In this document: in pieces, positions 54,248 through 64,000 of the stretch
Layout of the letters: the number at the start of each line of letters is the position of its first letter
Position numbering within the stretch: the first letter of the stretch is position 1
Assembly: GCA_977006965.1 (NCBI GenBank)
Contig: OZ345352.1
Location: 2,542,001-2,606,000 of the forward strand
Reading direction: 5' to 3'
Origin: Phymatolithon calcareum
Taxonomy: Eukaryota > Rhodophyta > Florideophyceae > Hapalidiales
DNA: 64,000 bases
The notes under the pieces: generated by a model
Databases searched by the model: none
What the model was told of the DNA's origin: nothing
What the model saw: only the letters and a program-made list of their open reading frames with translations
Made by a program: the position numbers and the translations under genes

Positions 54248-54559
54248 CTACCCTGAGGTCTTACCACCATCCAACGCACCGCCCTGGTTTAGAGGATGTC
54301 CGCCATTCAGTTGGAGAGCGTCTGTTCCACCCGACGCGACGCCGTGATTGGCATAATGTTGGTCATTCTGCGCTTGTCCATCGGTGGCATTCTGCGGGAT
54401 GTTTTGTGTGCCGTTCGATATATAACCTGGCGTCCATGCGGGGGTAAGCTGCAGCGGTGGCATGGAGACAGCGTGGTCTGGCGGCCGTGAAGTTTTGAGG
54501 GGAGGTGGCGCAGCGGGGTGGGCCGGTGTTGGAGGTGGGGTTATGAATGGATCGTCCAT
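54248..54559 (-). pseudogene. MADPF-family gene, R2 type, left palindrome arm (103 codons, shortened)
   Basis: Starts MDDPFITPPPTPAHP; collinear with 44,347-44,709, but codon 104 (CAG there) is TAG here, removing the last 17 residues. Several replacement changes relative to the 44-kb copy suggest relaxed constraint. The TATATAAG box at 54,642-54,649 is a better TATA match than in any other copy. Confidence 0.55.
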
Positions 54560-54641
54560 GCTGTTGTGTGTTACTGCGCGTGGGGAAGGGTTTGCATGGG
54601 ATGGTGTGGGGCAGATGAACGCACAGAGGATTCGTAGTCGG

Positions 54642-54649
54642 TATATAAG
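54642..54649 (-). promoter_or_regulatory. TATA box, left arm
   Basis: TATATAAG on the plus strand (CTTATATA in the direction of transcription), about 85 bp upstream of the ATG; mirrored at 55,130-55,137. Confidence 0.5.
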
Positions 54650-54826
54650 TCGGGCTGTGACGGATGAGAAAGGCGCTGCAGAGGGTCATCGTGTTGTTGA
54701 ATGATTTTTGAAAGGATTCAGTGGAAATCGGCCGTTGGACAACATTGGGACGCGCGTAGTATTGGCTTTGTTGGAAGTTTATGCTTTGTGGAGGACTTTA
54801 GGTGAGAGGTTTCGCTGAGGTGGAGG

Positions 54827-54952
54827 ATTTCGGGTGAAATGTGTCTCTTGCTCGACATGATTTTTGCGAAATTTTGTTGTCACTGGACATAACCACAGCA
54901 TCTTCATAACCACAGCACCTTTGATTATAGCACCTTTGATTATGAAGAAAAG
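54827..54952. other. palindrome spacer with short direct repeats
   Basis: 126 bp holding two copies of CATAACCACAGCA and two of GCACCTTTGATTAT, with an inner TCTTCATAA / TTATGAAGA pair. Left of these repeats the sequence continues R2 as at 45,060-45,130. Confidence 0.85.
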
Positions 54953-55129
54953 CCTCCACCTCAGCGAAACCTCTCACCTAAAGTCCTCCACAAAGCATAA
55001 ACTTCCAACAAAGCCAATACTACGCGCGTCCCAATGTTGTCCAACGGCCGATTTCCACTGAATCCTTTCAAAAATCATTCAACAACACGATGACCCTCTG
55101 CAGCGCCTTTCTCATCCGTCACAGCCCGA

Positions 55130-55137
55130 CTTATATA
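55130..55137 (+). promoter_or_regulatory. TATA box, right arm
   Basis: CTTATATA upstream of the ATG at 55,220; mirror of 54,642-54,649. Confidence 0.5.
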
Positions 55138-55219
55138 CCGACTACGAATCCTCTGTGCGTTCATCTGCCCCACACCATCCCATGCAAACCCTTCCCCACG
55201 CGCAGTAACACACAACAGC

Positions 55220-55531
55220 ATGGACGATCCATTCATAACCCCACCTCCAACACCGGCCCACCCCGCTGCGCCACCTCCCCTCAAAACTTCACGGCCGCCA
55301 GACCACGCTGTCTCCATGCCACCGCTGCAGCTTACCCCCGCATGGACGCCAGGTTATATATCGAACGGCACACAAAACATCCCGCAGAATGCCACCGATG
55401 GACAAGCGCAGAATGACCAACATTATGCCAATCACGGCGTCGCGTCGGGTGGAACAGACGCTCTCCAACTGAATGGCGGACATCCTCTAAACCAGGGCGG
55501 TGCGTTGGATGGTGGTAAGACCTCAGGGTAG
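55220..55531 (+). pseudogene. MADPF-family gene, R2 type, right palindrome arm
   Basis: Identical to the left-arm copy, including the TAG at codon 104. The two genes are divergently arranged, 660 bp between start codons, with the spacer between their promoters. Confidence 0.55.
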
Positions 55532-56313
55532 ACTGTTGAGCCCACCCCGGGCGACGCGAACGGCGGCGGTGCGGTACCATAGTTCCAAATTATTTGCACG
55601 ACCGGAAGCCGAATATTCAGACCTGTACACACGCTTCCAGAGCAGCGGAGCACGTTTTGCCGCGAATGTCATCCTCTTCGACAAACCTTATTGCTGACCG
55701 TGCATTTCCTTCCGTTGTCCGTCAGTTGCTGTCCGATATGCACCCGCCCGCATGTACCCTCGTCGTGTACTGGAATGATGTCTCGCAAACACAGGAACAT
55801 CGCCGGCGCAAAAAATTGACTAATTGACGCTCCAAACAGCCGCCAATAAATCTGGTATCGACGAAGCAGGAATTGGCGACGTCGCAGTACCCGCACACGT
55901 CGTTTAACAAGACCGTTGTTGACAGAAAATGGATAGCACTGTTCAGTCAACGCCCGGATCGCCCGGCATATCAATGCCATCCAGTACACTGAAATCGCCG
56001 TTGACGCGTCAAAATTTTCGCCGTCGCCCGCACGACTACCCAATCATGGAGTCAATCCTCCAGAAATCGGTGTTGCCTCGTGCTCATCTCAAAGTCGATA
56101 ACCTCTTCCGCCAACGCTAACACCTGCCGACAAGGGATGTAGGTATGTTGATTCCCTGGCCATAGACAGAACAATAGAATGAAATTGTGTGCCTTATTCG
56201 CGAGCTTGGAAGAGAAATAAACCAGAGTCCTTTTCTCGCTTTTTCGTCCGAGTCTTGATCATCATGTTTGTGCATAAAGCGGAAAGTTTACTTCGCACGC
56301 GAAAGTCGCGAGC

Positions 56314-56565
56314 TGTAATCACTGAGAGTGTAAAGATAAAGTTGGGGTTTATCTTGAAAAAGGGGTGATCCCTCTCCGATGAGATGATGAAATGCTCTCT
56401 TCTAAAAATGCGAAGGGGGAACTGCTTAAGTAGGCTTCCGATTGCCTTCCAGCCATGGGGTTTGCTGGAAGCATATTGCATGCTTCCTGCTCGCATAACC
56501 TATGCCGGAATTTAGGTCGCCTATTCCTGCAGCTTCTGGCGCCACTGCATCATTGCGTATCTACA
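56314..56565 (-). mobile_element. solo LTR, copy 2 mirror (right arm)
   Basis: Mirror image of 53,214-53,465; part of the palindrome, not a separate insertion. Confidence 0.8.
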
Positions 56566-57248
56566 GAGCTTTCTTGCCATTCTTCTTGAGGTTGTGTAAA
56601 TCACGCATTTCGAACTCGCGAGAGGCAGTAGGCGTTACATGATTCCCGTTCTCCCATCATACTTTTTGCTGAGCTAAGACTTAGGCATGGTTCGATTCGA
56701 TGCCATCCTCACTTCCGTTGCAGAGCATTGCATTGCCGACGCCCGTGCGACTTCCAGCATAGATATCTCAACCGCTAGATGTTGACGGTGGCGTGGGCAA
56801 GATATGTATGATGATACCAGTCTTACAGTAATGTTTGGCAATAGGCGAGGTTACAGTTTTAGAACTGTTGTGCCGGTCTGGGCTTTCTGAAGCAGAAATG
56901 GACTTACTCGCCTTTCACTGGATACATGTGACCGCGAGAACCCCATCAGGCGTGGATGAGGAATAAGGGGTGGAAGGTTGTCATGGACGGCAAAATCAAA
57001 GCTCTTAATTTGAATTCAGCATCGAGATGTGGGTCTCATCCTTTGCGACACCTCCATGACCGAAATCTTCCGCTCGTTTTGAGCACAGGGGTTTCTCTGG
57101 AGAGACGCACATTTGCAAGGTGGTCTGACTTTTAGCATTGGACGTACGTCCAAAAGAATTTATTACAAGCCATTCGTGCTGTCGTTTGGTGGACAATTAC
57201 AGTAAGGTTCACTGGGAGAGATACTGTAGTGAACCGTAATTGTTCATC

Positions 57249-58306
57249 GAGGAAATTCGCTAAATGGCCACCAAAAGTGGTAAAAGTACGCTAAATATAC
57301 ACCCCTAGCCAAAACTGCTACTCACCCATAGCAAAATATACTATCATACTCACCCTAACCGAACCTACTACTCGCCGTTTCTCAGAGCACTCTATGCGAC
57401 AGTGAAATTTATTGCGTACGTTACTCTCTCTGTTTAGCTCCTCGTTGCAACTATTGATATCATCTCCTTTATCGAAGGCGGTGAGGTCGATGATCATGGA
57501 CTGGGCCGCTTTGTCGATGTGCTTTCGCTTCGCCTCGACAAGGTTGTGGATGTTCGGTCCACCGTATGTCTCTGAGAAGTGACCGGTGTGTCCACACGAG
57601 GAGCAGTGACGGGCCATCATTTCGGACGGCAAGTAGGGCTTCTTGCGCTTACGGCCCGGCTTAGCGACAAGTCCAAACGGCATCAAATTTTTCTGTACTA
57701 GCTGGTCGCCAGTGACTGCAACACGCGTCATGCTGCCCTCGTGTTGCTTGCCCTATGTTCGCAACAGCCATACGTCCCCGAACCAGTGCTTGTTCCACGG
57801 GTCGAACGCGATCCGATGCTGCACCAAGCGCCTAGCAGCGTAAAAAAGCGCAGCGACAACGTGACTGCATGGCCACTGGTGCTCTTCAAAGTGGCGGCAA
57901 GAGCATTTTGCGTGGTAGTCGCTGCTAACTTTCACCTTGAATGGTGTCACTTCGCTGCGTCAGAGGCTGCTTGTTGCGCCTCTCCCCGATTGACGTGTTA
58001 TGGGAGATCACGACGTTAACAACATCGTCGAAGCTTGATCCAACGTAGTCGCCCACCTGTAGCACGAGCTCCTTCTTGCCCATGGTTTCAGAGTGAGTAG
58101 TGCGGGAGCGTTGTACGTTGAGCTTGTCAGACGGATTCGAGAATGTGCAAAAAACTTGTATCAAGGGGAAGTAGCAACTACTTCCCTATTTCCCTCTAAA
58201 CAGTGCATCTGTCAGCGCTCCACGTAACGGATGAGTACTAGTTTTGGCATGGGTGGATATTTAGCGTACTTTTACCACTTTTGGTGGCCATTTAGCGAAT
58301 TTCCTC
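57249..58306 (-). mobile_element. Mutator-like element (MULE), copy 2
   Basis: A 1,058-bp element with about 85-bp terminal inverted repeats starting GAGGAAATTCGCTAAATGG; the outer 56 bp match with one difference. It is flanked by the perfect 10-bp duplication ATTGTTCATC (57,239-57,248 and 58,307-58,316). The ends are related to those of the 33,066 element, so both are one family. It carries only the transposase C-terminal region, in reverse orientation. Confidence 0.9.
57318..58164 (-). pseudogene. MULE transposase C-terminal part (SWIM plus zinc knuckle), broken
   Basis: From upstream: a block GKKELVLQVGDYVG...FDDVVNVV (58,0xx). Then comes a deletion of about 110 bp relative to the 33-kb copy with a frame change, and an intact SWIM finger (CSCRHFEEHQWPCSH) at 57,860-57,910, followed by FDPWNKHWFGDVWLLRT and a TAG near 57,750. 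The same frame then continues for 138 codons with a zinc knuckle whose last Cys is Tyr (CSSCGHTGHFSETY). At the TAG the 33-kb copy has CGG. There is no DDE domain; this is a dead non-autonomous copy. Confidence 0.82.
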
Positions 58307-58316
58307 ATTGTTCATC

Positions 58317-58830
58317 AAACGGTAACACCGTGTCGTCGCCGAGGGCCTACTGGCCCAGGGCGGTCCCGACCACAGGTCCGTTTGGCGGTTTGACACGTGA
58401 AAAACACAATTCGCTGCAGCCCCACGCTTCGGTGATACATGCCTCGACGCAGCCCTCGCCGTACTGCATCGTCCGCCTGCCCGCTGTCCTGCCCCACACC
58501 GTCGGCGATGCAGGCCTCAACACCGTCCTCGCCGAACTGCATCGTCTGCCTTGCCACCGAGCCTTGTCGCACCGCTGGAAATCAATGACTTGGCTGCGCC
58601 TTGTGCCAAACACGCTATCAGACTGCCGTTAACCTGCTGTTCGCCCTACACGAAGCCGGCCACTACTGCAAAATACACCGCCTGGCTGCCGCGCTGTGCC
58701 CAGCCCCATTGGAAATGTATGCCCTGTCGGCGCCTCTGCCAAATACACCGTCCGACTCCGCTGGTGGCTGGTCTCAAACCTATTGCAGTCGACCCCACCT
58801 GCTGCCGCGCTGAGAGCGATTGACTCTACC
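58317..58830. other. GC-rich island with degenerate internal repeats
   Basis: Noticeably richer in G and C than its surroundings. Motifs such as CTCGCCG-ACTGCATCGTC recur twice and AAATACACCG twice, at roughly 60- and 80-bp spacing. Frames are open on both strands for 80-90 codons, as expected in GC-rich DNA. No family recognised. Confidence 0.5.
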
Positions 58831-59539
58831 CTTTTGTTTCAGTAATCGTGTCGTGTCCGGAGTCGCGGGGATGGACTGCGGCATTTGTTGTTGGTGAGTA
58901 CAAAAAGTTGAAGCAACCCGTCTGCCGCTTCCCGGGCTTTATCGTGCTTTACATGCAGTTCTTATTCTGTGTTCTTGATCTGTTAATCAAAGTAAACCGC
59001 AATTTCTTTGACTTGCTCTTCACCCCATAAATATCTTGCGCAACGTTGAAGTGTAGGGAAGGGAAAAAGTTAAAGCCAACATTGTTTTTCTTCTGCAAAA
59101 GTCGAAGGAGGTGCGCTACGGCGAATTCGTCAGCAAAATGAGAAAGACAGTCGGAAAAAATAAGAGCCCTGTTGATTCTAGAAGCACGCTGTTGAGGCCA
59201 CGAAGGTGCGTGGATTGCAATGAGACATAGAAGTGCTTCGCACAACACCGAGTAGTTTGTGCAGTTATGGCACAACGATGTGGGCCAAGTGGGCAAAAGA
59301 TGTCTCCGCAAGAGAAAGGAGGAACGCAAAAAGCCGGCTACGGCAAACTACAGGGACTGAGCCGCGAAAATCACTCTTGGGACGTCGGTGGGCGTATGCG
59401 GCGGTAGGCGAAGTTGGTGATTGTGTTGCTCAAGCATGCTAGAAATATACAGCCGTACTCGTGTCAGACGTCCACAGGACCTCAGTCTGGGACCGGCAAG
59501 GCCCCGGAGGTCCGCAGGGCGCTGCCATTTGGTGGACAA
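58831..59539. other. no recognised feature
   Basis: Short frames only (the longest on the minus strand, 58,949-59,329, without family resemblance). I see no repeat shared with the rest of the window. Confidence 0.35.
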
Positions 59540-59543
59540 TTAA

Positions 59544-60523
59544 GGACCTACACCCCCATCTTAGATTTTCACTTTTATTTTTTATGATCATATAATTGGC
59601 TAAGCAAAAAAAGTCCTCGCACCGTGAAAACTTTTTCAAGAAATTCTCTGCAGTGGGTTCCTTCTAAAATCGGTATAGCTCCTTAAACGCACAGTTTAAG
59701 ACCTCTTTCTGATCCGTTCTTTGCATTTTGAAAACTGTTATAGAAAGCCAAGAACGTAGGTTATCCAAAAATCAAAAAAAATCAAAGAAAGTGGATGAAT
59801 TAAGGAGCGTAGAGCACTTTTCGTAATTCTGATCTTCAAAAAGAATCGCCTACAAAGATGGACAATTATCTCGAAAAGGACTTTTTTAATTTCTTATTGC
59901 CTCCGTCAAAAGTTTCGAATGCTTGTAGAATACTGCAGGAATACCGCAAATTTGGTAAAATCGAACGTCTAGGTGGCAAATAAGTTCGCGCAGCGGGACC
60001 AAAGTTTTTTAAAATCGGCAAAGGAATAGGCGAAAAATATAGTAAAATTCAAGTTGCGCCCTGACGAGAAGCTGAAACTGTTCGAAGGAAAAACAGTAAG
60101 CTTTTTTCTGTAATGATTGATTACAGCCGAACATTGGAAACTGTTGCTGACTTCATATTTGAAAATATTTCACTTGTTCCTCTCATTTTCTTGAAAACTG
60201 GATGCAGTCCCGTCGGTGCAAACGATATAATTAAAATGTTCATCCAGTTTATGAGCATTGTTTCGGCCAGTGAGGGCCGATGAACGAATAGTTCCCAACC
60301 GGGAAAATGGGAAATTGAGAAAATGGGAACGCCAATAAGTCCAATAGAATACGTGCACTTGTGGAATTTGAACCTGAAAGAAGCAGAAGAAGTAAAATTT
60401 CACAAATACAGGTATTCTATTGGACGTACTCGCGTTCCCAATTTCTCATTTTCCCATTTTCCCGGTTTGGGAACTATTCGTTCATCGGCCCTGAGAGCGC
60501 TTCAAAGATGGGGATGCAGGCCC
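59544..60523 (-). mobile_element. piggyBac-like non-autonomous element (TTAA target), copy 2
   Basis: Inverted relative to 3,562-4,363, with ends GGACCTACACCCCCATCTT and GGGCCTGCATCCCCATCTT and TTAA at 59,540-59,543 and 60,524-60,527. Without the nested 218-bp element plus its 3-bp duplication it is about 759 bp. It is clearly older or separately diverged from copy 1. Confidence 0.85.
60274..60491. mobile_element. PIF/Harbinger-like MITE nested in the TTAA element
   Basis: A 218-bp element with about 80-bp inverted repeats beginning GGGCCGATGAACGAATAG, flanked by TGA (60,271-60,273 and 60,492-60,494). The TTAA element at 3,562 shows the empty site (CAGTGAGAGCG in reverse, about 3,585-3,598). 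A 3-bp duplication with GGGCC ends recalls Tourist/PIF-Harbinger MITEs, although those prefer TWA. Confidence 0.8.
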
Positions 60524-61235
60524 TTAAGGTTCACTACCGGAGACGGCCGGGCGGAGGTCGCTGTCCTTGTTACCAAATATTAACGCTGTGCGTATGCACA
60601 AGCGAGCACCGCTGCGCAGAATCAACATCCGTGCCATGCTCACTCTTTTCTGAGACGAGCGACGCTGTTCATTTCGATACCCTAGCATGGACCGGTCGCA
60701 CCAGCTTTCCGGCATGTTTCATATCTCCAAGTACAGTATGAAGAAAAGCAACCGGCTTTTGCCGCCTACATGACTCTCGCGGCTACGCGCTGCTACTTCT
60801 ACCGCCCAATAATGAAAATAATGTCCGCCTCTTTCCTGTTGCATATTGTGTGCTGGCTGATGGGTGAACTCAATCTGTTTGTGAAGACGAATTTTGACCG
60901 AGGAGAGACAAGCGCAAGGCATTTGTTTATTTCTTTATTCCAATACGGAGTGCCGCACAATCGTCCGCATACATGAAAGGATTCGTAATATGGAAAAGCG
61001 CCTCTACGGCACATGCCGTGAGGACGGAAGACTTCAATCTCGTACACCAGTTGGCAATTGGTCCTTGCGCAGCGAGCGTCGACAAATCGGACACAATGTA
61101 AAGCTCCATGCCTAATACCAAAATGGAAGGGAGCGATGCTAATTCGTACATTCCGGTCAGATTCTGAGATTGCACTTGTGATGCGTGTCCCAGAGATGAA
61201 GGTAGGTGACCACGGTGTTCGATGGTGCGGAAAAA

Positions 61236-61589
61236 CTACGTAGCGGGTCCGCCGTCAGTGCTGTCGTGTTGGACGTCATTGTATTCACCGGCATAATGCC
61301 CGGAGGAATCTGCCGATGCAGCTTTCCAGTCGTCGTTAACGTTACCATGATGCGGATCGTCCTATTCCCCGGCTGCGTCACCCGAAGCAGTCCCCTCAGT
61401 GATATTATGTCCTTCAGGACCGTGCTGGATTTCATGCGCATCGTCTGGGACATGCCCGGGGGTCCAGGCTTGTGGGAGTTGAAGCGGTGGCAGTGTGACA
61501 AGAGGGAATTGCGGGTGTGAGCGCGGAAGTTTAGGTGGCGCCACGGGTTGGACTGGAGCTGTTTGAGGAGTCATGAAAGGATCGGCCAT
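61236..61589 (-). pseudogene. MADPF-family gene with in-frame TAG, copy E
   Basis: 354 bp, collinear with 49,010-49,363; TAG at codon 76 (61,362-61,364), then the family tail, ending TAG at 61,236 where copy D has TAA. An AATTTAAG box is at 61,689-61,696. Confidence 0.65.
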
Positions 61590-61688
61590 GACGTCGGTAG
61601 AGATGCTTATGTTTGGGCTTGAAGAGTGTCGCTTGCTTTGTTCAGGATGACGGCGGGTCGGGGTTTCCAAGGGAAGACCTGTGCGTTC

Positions 61689-61696
61689 AATTTAAG
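61689..61696 (-). promoter_or_regulatory. TATA-like box of MADPF copy E
   Basis: Plus-strand AATTTAAG about 105 bp upstream of the ATG, conserved in place with the other copies. Confidence 0.4.
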
Positions 61697-62681
61697 GCGA
61701 AAAATCATTGCTCAGTTCTGTCTGGCAAACATGTTTGGTGTGCATTGGTCCATGGGCGTCCTGGACTATGGGCGTAATGAGCAACAGCGGAGTATAGAAA
61801 AATATGGATGTATATTGCGTCGCCGTTGGAACTGTGGAATCGTGGGAGAGGAATCTACACCTAAATGCATGCACTACTTTTCTATTGGGTGTGTATCGTT
61901 GTCACGGTCGTGATTCCATAGAGTGCCACCTCGAAGGTGTGGTGTACGAGACAGCGCATGGGGCGTCGTAGGGAGGCGCTTTTTGTTCACAGCGGCAATT
62001 CCGGGAAATCGATCAGTTTTGGAGGTCATTTTCAAGTCATTGTTTCTTGATCTGGGCTTGCGTGCACTTCGTTTTGCACAAATGAACGGATGGAACGCTT
62101 TGAATGTCCTTCGTTTGGAATACAGCTACGACGCTATTGGTGGCATTTCGCCCGCGGGCAGATCGTCACGCCTATGGCAGCCTTCCACTTCTCGTTGCAA
62201 GTGCATTTCACATGTGAATTGCGTCAACCAGGTGGCCCCGCCTTAAGGATCTCAGCCATATCCCCCTTTCGGTCGATCGCCATTGGCGAATGATGTTCTG
62301 CTCCGCCTTGCTGCGCACCTCAACGATCACACCCCGTACGCCATACAGTATATGTCGTAGGTACTGTGCAAGTACTTTGCACAGGGTTCCAAATTTTTTG
62401 GACTAGAGGAGAGATTTATCTCGGTATGCGAGCCCACACAACTCCAACTTCTCTGGTGCTTGGACTATGGTAAAGTACAGAGCTTCTGCTTGTAGTTTCA
62501 CCAGCTCGGGGCGTCGCTCTAAGCTTAGTATTTCCAGGTTCCTAACGCCTGGTGAAAGTCGGATGTCTGCGTGGCCAAAAAATTTCTTGGAAACGGGCCC
62601 ATCCGCTCTGTGACTGACTGCTGAGGAGAGAAGGATATCACAGCCACCATCGTGTTTTCGCAATGAAAGCTATTTAAGCAT

Positions 62682-63215
62682 GTGGCCCATGTTCGTGAGT
62701 TCGTCATTTCGTATGGAATCATAGTGACATGCGAGGACAAGCTCACGGTGGCCTCATTGAGAAAGCGGAAGGCAGCTGAAACCCCTGAGGTCACTCACCG
62801 GTGCTGGACCAAAATCCTGTGCTGCAAATCGGAAAACACCAATTGCCTGTTCCATGCAATTACGGAATGGGAGCAGAATCGGTCTAAGGCTCTTCACGCA
62901 ACGCCCATGTACTTCCACTGCTCGTTGCCCCATTACAAAAGATGCACGTGCATATTGTCACGCACGTTCATTGCTACACCCCACGAACATTTTAAAACAG
63001 TGAATACACTTACTGCAGTGCGGTTGGTGCCAAACGATTTCGGCAGCGATTGCAATAATATTGCAGCAGGGGCAAACGTCGAATCAAGTGAGGAGCCTCG
63101 TTTTTCGGGCGGAGAGGGTGTTGCGTCCTTCGGCGAAAATAGAAAGCAGGGGTCAGTCCTTCGGTCAATGAGAGGGTCGATATTCAGGCAATTGGAAAGG
63201 ACGTTACTGGCGTGA
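62682..63215 (+). CDS. R1 plus-strand conserved frame, longest open copy (177 codons, no ATG start)
   Basis: Open from a GTG at 62,682 to TGA at 63,215; it may be an exon rather than a complete gene. VREFVISYGIIVTCEDK matches in-frame segments in diverged copies: REFNNSLGIIAVCGE at 12,140, REFKDSLGIITVCGD at 39,286 and REFINSCGIIVTCED at 50,410. A downstream C-rich part (CLFHAITEWE, HYKRCTCIL) aligns less surely. No known domain. The in-frame similarity across copies is the best evidence for a plus-strand R1 gene. Confidence 0.4.
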   Translation: MAHVREFVISYGIIVTCEDKLTVASLRKRKAAETPEVTHRCWTKILCCKSENTNCLFHAITEWEQNRSKALHATPMYFHCSLPHYKRCTCILSRTFIATPHEHFKTVNTLTAVRLVPNDFGSDCNNIAAGANVESSEEPRFSGGEGVASFGENRKQGSVLRSMRGSIFRQLERTLLA

Positions 63216-64000
63216 CTTGAGCGACTTGACAGAGTCGCACCAAGGTCCATATTTTGTAGAAAGATGAACTATGAGAGCTGTATCCCAACGTGCATACATA
63301 TCATACAGCCGTTCCATAGCAATGCATGTGAATGTGTCACAAGCGAGAAGACTATGAGCGCCATTCTCTTGCGTTACCTTGGCGTTGCGGCTCTTCACAG
63401 GCAAGCATTTCATGGTCGAACTACGTGGCCCTTAGACCGCCACTCGAAACGATTCAGAGCAGGCGGCCTTCTTCCATAAAAAATGCTGTTACCGCTTCCC
63501 CTTCTATTCATCGAAATGAGTCCAGAACAATCTGTGGATTATTTTGGCTCTGCCAATGGCGAGACATTTGTTGACTCAACCAATGTCTTAAGGGCTTCAC
63601 ATTGCGAAGCACCCTAACATGCTCATTAGTAAAGTCACCAATTCTCTCTCTTTAGGATACCTTGCTCCGATGCGGGCTAAAAATTTTGCCGTAATTATGC
63701 ATGCTCATGGATGGTCACGGATAAAGTAGAAACGCAGGTTTCTACTTTTCGATCCCCACGACTACGTGACCAGCTGCACATCAGGTGCAGGTCTTGCAAA
63801 CTGAGATTACTTTACCAACTGTCCGCCCATCCTTTCGGAAATCTTCTTCGGAATGACTACCGCTGTCATGCCTCGAAGATGTTATGCCGTGAAGATGTTC
63901 AACGTGTAGCACTGGAATAGTGGGCTTTGCGGACAGAGACGTGTTCTTCATCCATGCCCAAATTCTAGTCAATATTGAGGTAGCGTTTTGCGTGCCGTTG

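Larger units (their letters stand above)
53085..54826 (+). repeat. large palindrome, left arm
   Basis: Reverse complement of 54,953-56,694 (paired coordinates sum to 109,779). I find no difference between the arms from 53,138 inward; mismatches and a 1-bp gap appear only in the outer about 50 bp. The arm consists of an R2 copy, a solo LTR and a MADPF gene. Confidence 0.95.
54953..56694 (-). repeat. large palindrome, right arm
   Basis: Mirror of the left arm; see 53,085-54,826. Confidence 0.95.
60840..64000 (+). repeat. R1 long repeat, copy E (runs off the window)
   Basis: Closely related to copy D over its whole length, lacking D's palindromes. It has TACAGTA at 62,344 where D has TA. Confidence 0.75.

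Noticed and set aside
54953-56694. Right palindrome arm features counted as independent insertions and genes
   Set aside because: They mirror the left arm base for base; they are listed but do not count as separate evidence for family conservation.
57753-57950. SWIM-containing frame as a host gene
   Set aside because: It lies inside an element with inverted repeats and a 10-bp target duplication and is continued by the broken zinc-knuckle frame; it is MULE debris.

Overview
The window looks like nuclear DNA of a eukaryote whose lineage I cannot name (an alga or other protist is possible). There is no bacterial-style operon packing. Almost all open frames are short, and almost everything datable is a eukaryotic transposable element: piggyBac-like, Mutator-like (MULE), Tc1/mariner-like and PIF/Harbinger-like DNA elements, solo LTRs, and 3-prime ends of LINE/SINE-type retroposons with A-tails. 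No rRNA, convincing tRNA, CRISPR array or intact housekeeping gene was seen. The region is a nest of repeats, and several insertions are proved by paralogous empty sites inside the same window.

Layout. 0-4.4 kb: a diverged repeat copy with a SINE, a decayed piggyBac-type transposase on the minus strand, and a LINE 3-prime end carrying a nested SINE and a nested TTAA-flanked element. 4.4-18.4 kb and 19.3-32.9 kb: two units of a direct duplication (offset 13.7-14.5 kb). Each unit has the order X - R1 - Y - X, where R1 is a long repeat of several kb. An extra Y copy preceded by a 229-bp inverted segment lies between them. 32.9-41.5 kb: a diverged third R1 copy interrupted by a MULE, a retroposon and a MITE. 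41.5-48.6 kb: a second repeat family (R2), one hypothetical frame and an AT-rich stretch. 48.6-52.3 kb and 60.8-64 kb: two more R1 copies. 53.1-56.7 kb: a near-perfect palindrome with 1.74-kb arms around a 126-bp spacer. 57.2-58.3 kb: a second MULE. 59.5-60.5 kb: a second TTAA element with a nested MITE.

Three themes stand out. (1) A small proline-rich protein (about 103-122 codons, beginning MADPF in most copies) recurs in eight copies in two otherwise different repeat families, each with a TTAAG/TATAAG box upstream of the ATG (degraded in one copy). It is the best candidate for an undescribed gene. (2) Heptamers TACAGTA/TACTGTA, the footprint expected when a Tc1/mariner element ending in CTG...CAG leaves a TA site, occur where paralogous copies have a bare TA. 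Two elements with matching ends are still in place. (3) Inverted duplications at scales from tens of bp to 1.7 kb recur. In two cases a paralog shows the unfolded ancestral state.

All calls are by eye from sequence comparison within the window; percentages and boundaries are approximate unless a target-site duplication fixes them.
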